A stretch of DNA of 5,993 nt. Origin: Deltaproteobacteria bacterium (GTDB lineage: Bacteria; Desulfobacterota; Binatia; UBA9968). The notes beneath the pieces were generated by a model. It was not told where the DNA came from. It saw only the letters and a list, made by a program, of their open reading frames with translations, and searched no databases. How positions within the stretch are numbered: the first letter of the stretch is position 1; each line of letters opens with the position of its first letter. Position numbers and translations under genes: made by a program. The stretch spans positions 1-5,993 of the forward strand of contig JAERMN010000280.1 of assembly GCA_016844625.1 (NCBI GenBank). Reading direction: 5' to 3'. Shown here in pieces: positions 1 to 4,799 of this stretch.

Positions 1-904
1 GTCACGCCGATCTTTTTTGCCGTCTGCAGGTTGATCACGAACTCGAACCTCATCGGCTGCTGCACCGGCAAATCGGCGGGTTTGCTGCCTTTCAGGATCC
101 TGTCGACATACCAGGCGACCTGCCGGTAGCTGTCCGCGAGGTCCGCGCCGTAGGACATGAGCCCACCGGCTTCTACATATTCTTTGTCGTCGTACATCGA
201 CGGTAACCGGCTCTTTAACGCGAGGGCCACAATCCGTTTTTGGTTAGCAATCATTAGCGGGCCCCCGACCATGTAGAGTCCACTCGGGCGCTGCTTGTTT
301 AGCACAGCGAATACCTTCTCAAAACCGTCCGCAGCTTGTACCTCACGAGGCTGAATAGTCAACTTCAGCGCACGCGCCGCAGGTGGAATCTCCTCATTCA
401 GCTCGCGTACATGGGCCGGATTGGCCGGATCTTGAGCAGCTCCAGCCGCTTCCCGCCTAGCATTCTGGTAAGGTTTGTAATGCCGGTGACGTTACCACCC
501 GGACGAGCAAGACTGTCAACTAGGCCTGCCTCGACAGGATCGGGCCCAGCGCCCACCATAACGATGGGAATCGTCTTGGTCGCGTTCTTCACCGCCTGGG
601 TCCAACGCCCCCCTCCTGCTACGATGACATCAACCTTGAGACGCACCAGCTCGGCCGCAAGCTCAGGAGCCCGATCAAGCTTCCCGTCCCCATATCGGTA
701 CTCGATAGCGATGTTCTGTCCTTCGATGTAGCCAAACTGGCGCAGAGCCAGCCGAATTCCCTCGGCACGGGCGGACTCCGTGGCTGCATCGACCGCGGAT
801 AGGTACCCTATCCGGTGGACTTTCTTCGGCTGTTGCGCCTGGGCGAGCGAAGCAGTAGTCAGAAACAAAGTTGCCAGTCGCCGGATGGCGGTTCTTCTAT
901 TCAT
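1..904 (-). pseudogene. ABC transporter substrate-binding protein (PF04392 type), broken by an internal deletion; 3' end beyond the window
   Basis: This is a periplasmic or lipid-anchored solute-binding protein of the ABC_sub_bind family; the ligand cannot be read from sequence. Residues 1-23 form a signal peptide with an Arg-rich start (MNRRTAIRR), a hydrophobic stretch and an AQA-type cleavage site. Then come family landmarks: HRIGYLS (30-36), a G-x-N-I-A-I-E-Y-R-Y block (62-71), VDVIVAGG (91-98), and DPVEAGLVDSLARPGGNVTG (122-141). The frame is good to LELLK (154-158, codon 431-433), then runs into TGA at 398-400. The next frame picks up at 431 with DPANPAHVRELNEE and stays open for 143 codons to the left edge, through GGLMSYGADLADSYRQVAWY and FEFVINLQTAKKIGV, a typical family C-terminus. 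Relatives have about a dozen residues (E-x-x-P-x-x-x-R-V-A-V-L-W) between LELLK and NPANPA; they are missing here. A small deletion of 3n+1 bases explains both the gap and the shift. The ATG at 902-904 has a strong ribosome site just upstream. Family assignment is confident; loss of function is inferred. Confidence 0.88.
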
Positions 905-907
905 TTT

Positions 908-915
908 CCCCCCTC
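908..915 (-). promoter_or_regulatory. Ribosome binding site of the substrate-binding protein gene
   Basis: On the minus strand a GAGGGGGG run precedes the ATG at 902-904. The GAGG core (912-915) sits seven bases from the start codon, a normal Shine-Dalgarno distance. This supports the chosen start, which also gives a proper signal peptide. Confidence 0.6.
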
Positions 916-948
916 AGATACTCAAGGACGAATTCGCTGCCGTCCTGT

Positions 949-1090
949 CGTCATTCCTGCGTTATCATCACCTGGATACCGTCCCGTATCGCTGTACGGG
1001 ACAAGCTTTCCAACGGTATGACGGACGCTGTCCGTCACCCGAACGCCCGCCGGAGTTTATCCAGAGCCATGTCGAAGGGCGGGCATGACG
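949..1090. repeat. Two-unit palindromic intergenic repeat
   Basis: Two adjacent units are each bounded by CGTCA and ATGACG: 949-1023 and 1033-1090. Inside the first is a perfect hairpin, GTCCCGTA (981-988), six-base loop, TACGGGAC (995-1002). The junction of the units is a second perfect hairpin, TGACGGAC (1019-1026), three-base loop GCT, GTCCGTCA (1030-1037). The second unit carries GCCCGCC (1045-1051) facing GGCGGGC (1078-1084). The GTCATTCCTGCG start and the ATCCAGAG and TGTCGAAGGG words recall short GTCATTCC-type dispersed repeats of many proteobacterial genomes. It lies just upstream of the broken substrate-binding protein gene. No T-run follows any hairpin on either strand, so I do not call a rho-independent terminator. 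Being a dispersed repeat is an inference from structure; only one copy is visible here. Confidence 0.6.
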
Positions 1091-1440
1091 GATTTTCGCT
1101 TCATGATGTATTTGTTTTATCCCTGACAGACAGTAATCCGAATGATTCACCATGAGCAAGTACAAAAATTCCCTGATTGCGACGCGACCGGCAAAAAATT
1201 TTAAGGGGTCGGGAGTCTTTTCCAGAGTTTAAATGGCGACGGTAAGATCGATTTGTCAGATCTTCGGAGGTTTCCCAAGCTTCGTATGCGACTGCTGTGT
1301 TTAGCGCAGAAACATTGAGGAGATTTTCGTGGACACAATTCCGACTACCTGTTTACGGCCAAGCGAGTGCGGAGAATTGGTGCCGCTCTGGCTTCAGCTT
1401 TGAACGCGGTCAGGTTGACCGACGTGAGACTCGAATGAGT
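1091..1440. other. Region without a supportable gene
   Basis: This lies between the palindromic repeat and the toxin relic. The open frames here are short, lack convincing ribosome sites and show no family signature; the longest plus-strand frame starting at 1297 is largely the antisense of the toxin relic beyond 1440. Two details stand out. At 1189-1221 there is an AT-rich AAAAAATTTT block followed by AAGGGGTCGGGAGTCTTTT, a phrase resembling repeat-family borders in deltaproteobacterial genomes; this is recall, not a match. At 1226-1264 the plus strand reads S-L-NGDGKIDLSDL, close to a calcium-binding EF-hand or dockerin loop, in a frame closed by TAA at 1202-1204 and TGA at 1316-1318 with no good start. 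It may be a remnant or chance. Confidence 0.5.
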
Positions 1441-1718
1441 TTAGCCTGTCGGATTGGTTTGCCGGTGTCGGCGGCCATGCCAGACTCGCAAGATTTCCAC
1501 CGTGTGATCTTTTACGCGGTAGACGAGCAAGTACGGGGTATCTCTAACGACCCACTCGCGGGTACCTAGAAATCACTATTGGGGTTGTCACACAACTTAG
1601 CGGCAGCGTCTCATATGCGTTGCGCGACTGCGGCAGCAGCGGCGGGATTATTTCGTGCGATGAAACTCTGCGCTTCAATCAGGTCGGCCAGCGCAGCATG
1701 CGTCCAGCGGAGAATCAA
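1441..1718 (-). pseudogene. ParE/RelE-family toxin relic (nonsense codon plus frameshift)
   Basis: Intact relatives are roughly 95-residue toxins of the RelE/ParE superfamily, which act on gyrase (ParE) or on ribosome-bound mRNA (RelE). The reading starts at TTG 1716-1718, overlapping the TGA of the antitoxin gene (TTGA), as is usual for such pairs. It gives L-I-L-RWTHAALADLIEAQ-SFIARNNPAAAAAVAQRI, a typical ParE N-terminus, then TGA at 1611-1613 exactly where the family has tryptophan in QRIWDAA. The same frame goes on DAAAKLCDNPNSDF to a TAG at 1566-1568. The conserved C-terminal half reappears one frame over at 1566: GTREWVVRDTPYLLVYRVKD, then HTVEILRVWHGRR, ending at TAA 1441-1443. About six residues (usually of GRPGRV type) are lost at the frame change. 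With two independent lesions the toxin cannot be made whole, and a recoded TGA would not repair the frame. Whether it was ParE or RelE in activity cannot be told. Confidence 0.85.
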
Positions 1719-1918
1719 ACCTTCACGCCCCATTGGGCAAATGTGCTACGAACTTCTTCGTCCGTGGCGAATGCTCCCCGATCCGCCGCGGCGATGCCGA
1801 GTTCGACTGCCCGCCGAAAGCGAGCCTCCTCGATGACGTCACCCCAAGACGCATCGGCCGGCAACTGTTCCGCCAACGCGTGGACTTTCTGCCTTATCGT
1901 TTGGCTAGCTTCACTCAT
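1715..1918 (-). CDS. Small antitoxin-like protein partnered with the ParE/RelE relic
   Basis: This 67-residue soluble protein appears intact. It shows the layout of small antitoxins paired with RelE/ParE toxins: an N-terminal helix (residues 5-19, IRQKVHALAEQLP), an ASWGDVIEEARFRRAVELGI segment (23-42), and an acidic tail with ATDEEVRSTFAQWGV (50-65), the sort of region that wraps the toxin. No ribbon-helix-helix or AbrB fold is obvious, so the family is not named. The start is well supported: AAGGAG (1925-1930) lies six bases before the ATG. Its TGA overlaps the first codon of the toxin relic, indicating former translational coupling. It begins 31 bases after the HicB-type gene, so it probably shares that transcript. 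With its partner destroyed, it may be a leftover, or may serve as an anti-addiction antitoxin or repressor. Confidence 0.7.
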   Translation of the reverse strand: MSEASQTIRQKVHALAEQLPADASWGDVIEEARFRRAVELGIAAADRGAFATDEEVRSTFAQWGVKV

Positions 1919-1924
1919 GATGAT

Positions 1925-1930
1925 CTCCTT
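1925..1930 (-). promoter_or_regulatory. Ribosome binding site of the small antitoxin gene
   Basis: AAGGAG on the minus strand, six bases before the ATG at 1916-1918. It is among the strongest Shine-Dalgarno sequences in the window and fits an antitoxin made in excess of its toxin, whose own start (TTG) has no separate site. Confidence 0.6.
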
Positions 1931-1949
1931 CGAATACCGCAGTGTTGGC

Positions 1950-2168
1950 CTATGCGTATAGAAGCCGGCCTTTCGGTTCAGGGACGGGGCGCTTCAGTTC
2001 CTTGGCCGTTTCAATCCACTCATGAATAATTACTTCCACGTTCGCGAGCGCTTGTTTATAGGGCTTACCATCCGCCGCGCAGCCAGCTAACTCCGGCACT
2101 TCAGCAATGTAGGCTTGGTCTTGTTCGCTCCAGTAAATGATAATCTCGTATTTCCACGTATTTTTCAT
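1950..2168 (-). CDS. hicB: HicB-family antitoxin, solitary (no HicA beside it)
   Basis: This 72-residue protein has the HicB-like partial RNase H fold that in HicAB systems neutralises the mRNA-cleaving toxin HicA. Recognisable landmarks are YEIIIYWSEQDQAYIAEVPE (7-26), LAGCAADG (27-34), the Y-x-x-A-L-x-N-V-E-x-x-I-x-x-W-I-E-T-A motif (37-55), and the PVPEPKGRLLYA tail (61-72). It has no C-terminal DNA-binding domain and corresponds to the common short form, so the length looks complete. The start lies six bases after the mazF stop without a clear ribosome site, suggesting coupling to mazF. No HicA-like frame is present: only 31 bases separate it from the next gene downstream, and the upstream neighbour is a MazF-type toxin. 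It is therefore an orphan antitoxin, either a remnant or one that protects against a HicA elsewhere. The family is confident; the role here is inferred. Confidence 0.85.
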   Translation of the reverse strand: MKNTWKYEIIIYWSEQDQAYIAEVPELAGCAADGKPYKQALANVEVIIHEWIETAKELKRPVPEPKGRLLYA

Positions 2169-2174
2169 TAGTGG

Positions 2175-2531
2175 TTAAAATCTTAGGTAGTCTTCAAGCT
2201 TTAGGTGGAGGATCAAGCCACGGTCGATGGCGCGCATGATTGCTTCACTCAGGATTCCAACAGTCTGCTGTATGCGCCCCTTGTCGATCGTCCGCACTTG
2301 GTCGCAAAGGGCGCGAGAATCTTTCGGAAGGTGGCTATCCGCGGAGCGTAGGATGGGTTGAACCAAGCGTTCGGTTGCCCTTCCCCTGACCGACGAAAGC
2401 GGAACGACGGTTACAGTTCGTGATATCTCATTTGCTACGTCACGAGATACAACCACACAGGGGCGAGTCTTCGGTATCTCCGCGCCTTGAGCTGGGTCCA
2501 GGGTTACCCAGACCACAGAGCCCCTCACCAT
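2175..2531 (-). CDS. mazF: MazF/PemK-family endoribonuclease toxin
   Basis: This 118-residue cytoplasmic toxin of type II systems cleaves single-stranded mRNA at short specific sites when freed from its antitoxin. The family order is clear: RGSVVWVTLDP (3-13, the opening beta strand), the KTRPCVVVSRD block (21-31) with the conserved catalytic arginine R23, TVVPLSS (41-47) carrying the conserved Ser/Thr region, the D-Q-V-R-T-I-D-K-G-R-I motif (77-87), and a C-terminal helix. Length is normal for the family and no lesion is visible. The ATG at 2529-2531 overlaps the end of the preceding antitoxin gene by seven bases, the usual translational coupling; a GTG directly after it is an alternative start. 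Expression is presumably autorepressed by the toxin-antitoxin complex at a promoter upstream of the antitoxin. The cleavage site cannot be predicted from sequence alone. Confidence 0.92.
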   Translation of the reverse strand: MVRGSVVWVTLDPAQGAEIPKTRPCVVVSRDVANEISRTVTVVPLSSVRGRATERLVQPILRSADSHLPKDSRALCDQVRTIDKGRIQQTVGILSEAIMRAIDRGLILHLKLEDYLRF

Positions 2532-2758
2532 GCGGGCCAGCCCTCGTTGTCCATCTTGGCGAAGTCCCGAGCGATCCGCCGCGACTCACTTTTTCCTGCT
2601 CGGTATTCGCGCGCCAGGCGACTCTCGATTGACGTTTTGTTGGGCCTGGCGACCCAGTCGGCCAAACATGTGTTAAGAAGGCCACTCAGATTCTTTTGTC
2701 CGGATATTTTTTTGGCCTTTTCAACCAACTCGTCCTTGAGTACAACAGTCGTTTTCAT
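2525..2758 (-). CDS. Ribbon-helix-helix antitoxin of the MazF-type toxin
   Basis: This antitoxin has 77 residues from the preferred ATG at 2756-2758. The N-terminal half (MKTTVVLKDELVEKAKKISG, then NLSGLLNTCLADWVA) fits a beta strand and two helices of a ribbon-helix-helix DNA-binding fold, as in VapB/CopG-like and some MazE antitoxins; it binds DNA as a dimer and autoregulates. The C-terminal part, rich in charged residues and ending D-x-E-G-W-P-A-W, should be the toxin-binding tail. A GTG at 2765-2767 would add three residues, but AGGTGA (2764-2769) sits five bases before the ATG and overlaps that GTG, so I chose the ATG. The TGA stop lies inside the start of mazF. Calling it mazE would describe its role rather than its fold, since classical MazE is AbrB-like; I leave the symbol empty. 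Confidence 0.85.
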   Translation of the reverse strand: MKTTVVLKDELVEKAKKISGQKNLSGLLNTCLADWVARPNKTSIESRLAREYRAGKSESRRIARDFAKMDNEGWPAW

Positions 2759-3069
2759 GGATTTCACCTATTTGGATATCTCGCAGTGTGTAGAAATTCG
2801 GCCCTTCTTCCGGAGCGCAACCGTGTTGTATTGGTTAGCCACGATTCGACTCAGACTACTTTTCCGGGCTTGATGGAGGAGCTTGTCTAACGATTTCCCG
2901 TTTAGGTATTTTTTAAAGTCATTGAGCTTCACGATCTGTACTCTAGCCTTTGGTAAGTTTCTTCGCAAACTACGCGCTACATCTGCTTGTCCCGGATAAT
3001 GGCCGAGCCGATAATGGCGTCGCGGGTTTCCATAGCTAAACAGATGAGGTGCTGGGTATCGGGTAGTTG
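2759..3069 (-). other. Intergenic stretch upstream of the toxin-antitoxin cluster, with one doubtful small frame
   Basis: About 300 bases separate the VanZ stop from the first antitoxin and should hold the promoter and operator of the toxin-antitoxin cluster, though I could not settle on clear -35 and -10 boxes. One minus-strand frame is open across the whole stretch and ends at TAG 2768-2770, right before the antitoxin start. A 54-residue protein could begin at GTG 2930-2932 (M-KLNDFKKYLNGKSLDKLLHQ onward). It is basic, has no family I recognise, and lacks a good ribosome site. A fragment in another frame (METRDAIIGSAIIRDKQM, ending at TAG) lies upstream, so this could also be the ruin of an older gene. 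I do not call it as a gene. Confidence 0.35.
2764..2769 (-). promoter_or_regulatory. Ribosome binding site deciding the start of the ribbon-helix-helix antitoxin
   Basis: AGGTGA on the minus strand, five bases before the ATG at 2756-2758. Because it overlaps the possible GTG start (2765-2767), it favours the shorter protein. Confidence 0.5.
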
Positions 3070-3489
3070 TTAATCTCGTTGGCGCCGTTCGAACCAAAGC
3101 GTTCCACAAATTGCGCCGAAAGAATCGATTAGCATATCGATGATGCTCGCGCTTCGGCTTGGCACGAAGGATTGATGCCATTCGTCGCTGGTGGCGTAGA
3201 GTGTGGCTATCGCAATCGCGATCACTGTGCGGCGCAGTCGTGATTGTCGTGGCGGGTGGGCATGCAGCGCTCGGACGCATAGAATAGCGAGGATGAAATA
3301 TTCGCCCCAGTGGCCGAGCTTACGCACGGTGAGGTGAACAATTTCAATTTGATCGCCGGTCATTGCCGGGAAAAGTGACGACAAAATCGGGCCGAGAAAA
3401 GACGACGTGTTGGCGCCGGAGAAGAGGCCTGTGGAGAAGAGAAAAATCAGACTCATCCAGGCGACGACCGGCCACCAGTTTTTAATCAT
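3070..3489 (-). CDS. VanZ-family membrane protein
   Basis: This is a 139-residue integral membrane protein from the ATG at 3487-3489. VanZ proteins are small multi-helix proteins named after a teicoplanin-resistance gene; their biochemical role is unsettled, and most members outside van clusters have no known link to resistance. Family marks are a first helix with WWPVVAWMSLIFLFS (5-19), KLGHWGEYFILAILCVRAL (56-74) with the conserved His and Glu, a third helix (IAIAIATLYATS), then DEWHQSFVPSRSASIIDMLIDSFGAICG with the conserved D-E-x-H-Q motif. All four expected helices are present. An alternative start, GTG 3508-3510, overlaps the TGA of the upstream transporter (GTGA) and would add seven residues; neither start has a strong ribosome site. 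The tight spacing to the MFS gene indicates one operon. Loss or reduced function is not suggested. Confidence 0.9.
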   Translation of the reverse strand: MIKNWWPVVAWMSLIFLFSTGLFSGANTSSFLGPILSSLFPAMTGDQIEIVHLTVRKLGHWGEYFILAILCVRALHAHPPRQSRLRRTVIAIAIATLYATSDEWHQSFVPSRSASIIDMLIDSFGAICGTLWFERRQRD

Positions 3490-3506
3490 GTTGAAAGGTT
3501 CGCTGT

Positions 3507-4796
3507 TCACGGTGCGGTGGCGAGATTGGTTGGGGTTGACTTGGGCTCGAACAGGACGAAGTAAAGCATCGCGGTCAACCAGCAGATTGCGATGAGGACC
3601 CAATAAAGCATTTCGTAGCTTTGCGTGCGGTCGTACACTACACCCGCTAGCACCGGACCGAGGACGCTGCCCCAGGTGTAAAGAAAGCTCATGCTGCCGC
3701 GAATCTTGGCGAAGTTTTTCCGGCCGTAAAAGTCGCCGACGGTGGCCCAGGTAACCGGGAACAAGCCTTCGAAAACGCTAAAGAGCAGCAGCGCGATCCA
3801 TAACTGCCAAGCCGCGCTGCCATGGAATAAATAATAAATAGACACGCTGCCAAGAATCATAACGGCTCCCATGAGCCGCGGCTTGTACAAACGATCGCCA
3901 AGCCAGCCGATTAGCAGATGGGTCGGCATGCCGCACAAGGCGATGACGCCGAGATAGAAGGCGCCTTGGGGTTCGGTGTAGCCTTTCCAAACCATGATTG
4001 GCACGAAGTGAACGAGCACTGCGCTGGAACAGATGACTCGGAAACTGGTGGCGAGACCGAGTAACCAAAACTGACGGGTGCCGAGCGTCTGGCGCAGTGA
4101 AAATTCGCGCTCTGCCAATCCATGCTGGGCTTGATCGGCTTTTTTCGACTCGCCGCCTTGCTGCCAGGGCGGATCGCCGTCAGGCAGCAGTCCGAGGCTT
4201 TCGGGTGAACGATGAATGAACAGCGAGAGCGGCAGGCCGGCGACTAGAAACGCGACACCGGCGCCGATAGACGCGGTGCGCCACCCCCAAGTGTGCACGG
4301 CGTATGCGAGAAACGGCGTCAGCAGCGCTCCGCCGAGAGCGATCGAGCCGCTGGTGATCGACATCGCCAACGCCCGTTTGCGGATGAACCAAGTATTGGC
4401 CACCGCCATGGTCGCGTCCATGAAGCCGGCTTGATAGGAGAGCGAGATGACGCCCATGTAGACAATTAACAATGCGGCGTAACTGTGCACGCCGGCCAGG
4501 AGCAGATAACCGATACCGGTAAGCGCGGTGGCGATGGCCATCACCGGGCGCGGTCCGTAACGATCGATGCAGTAGCCGGCGATGGGACCTTCCAGTGCGC
4601 CTTGGGCGCGCGCTAGAGAAAAAACCAAAGAGGTTGCGGTGCGCGTCAAGCCGAGCTCTTGGGTCACCGGCAAGAAGAATACCGAGAGCCCATAGGCATG
4701 CAGTCCGCCGCCGAGCACGCGGATGGCGCTACTGGCGGCGATCATGCGCCAGCCGATATAGAGGCTGGTGAGTTTATCTCGGATGCCGTGCAGCAT
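3507..4796 (-). CDS. MFS transporter, intact, OFA/monocarboxylate-like
   Basis: This 429-residue inner-membrane secondary carrier has two six-helix halves. The MFS motif A between helices 2 and 3 is GYCIDRYGPRP (74-84), with a weaker counterpart GWLGDRLYKPRLM (297-309) in the second half. Other marks are LVFSLARAQGALEGP (57-71), NTWFIRKRALAMSI (134-147), a hydrophilic loop with SPESLGLLPDG (197-207) up to about 235, and WATVGDFYGRKNFAKIRGSM (350-369). The pattern resembles the oxalate/formate antiporter and monocarboxylate-type branch, where a small organic anion is the usual substrate; the actual substrate is unknown. Its ATG comes three bases after the stop of the upstream paralogue, and VanZ follows within 17 bases or overlaps by four, so the three were probably co-transcribed. 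Full length and the absence of lesions contrast with its broken paralogue. Confidence 0.93.
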   Translation of the reverse strand: MLHGIRDKLTSLYIGWRMIAASSAIRVLGGGLHAYGLSVFFLPVTQELGLTRTATSLVFSLARAQGALEGPIAGYCIDRYGPRPVMAIATALTGIGYLLLAGVHSYAALLIVYMGVISLSYQAGFMDATMAVANTWFIRKRALAMSITSGSIALGGALLTPFLAYAVHTWGWRTASIGAGVAFLVAGLPLSLFIHRSPESLGLLPDGDPPWQQGGESKKADQAQHGLAEREFSLRQTLGTRQFWLLGLATSFRVICSSAVLVHFVPIMVWKGYTEPQGAFYLGVIALCGMPTHLLIGWLGDRLYKPRLMGAVMILGSVSIYYLFHGSAAWQLWIALLLFSVFEGLFPVTWATVGDFYGRKNFAKIRGSMSFLYTWGSVLGPVLAGVVYDRTQSYEMLYWVLIAICWLTAMLYFVLFEPKSTPTNLATAP

Positions 4797-4799
4797 GCT

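Noticed and set aside
981..1002. Hairpin as a rho-independent terminator
   Set aside because: No T-run follows the stem on either strand; it is better explained as part of the palindromic repeat.
968..1165. Minus-strand and overlapping plus-strand small frames between 780 and 1165
   Set aside because: They are translations of the palindromic repeat or shadows of the substrate-binding protein gene.
1297..1569. A 90-residue plus-strand open frame
   Set aside because: Its C-terminal half (VIFYAVDEQVRG...) is the exact antisense of the well-conserved toxin relic; no family signature or ribosome site.
1611..1613. TGA read as tryptophan (alternative genetic code) in the toxin
   Set aside because: TGA ends the RHH antitoxin, the small antitoxin and the intact MFS gene here, and the toxin has a second lesion that recoding would not repair.
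2440..2685. Frames antisense or out of frame to the RHH antitoxin and mazF (2420-2873)
   Set aside because: They shadow two genes with clear family motifs and lack any of their own.
3490..3603. Longer VanZ with 38 extra N-terminal residues
   Set aside because: The extension lies inside the coding end of the MFS gene, is not membrane-like, and the family begins near MIKNWW.
4180..4434. Arg/Pro-rich and antisense frames inside the two MFS genes
   Set aside because: Typical GC-driven shadows of a confident coding sequence.
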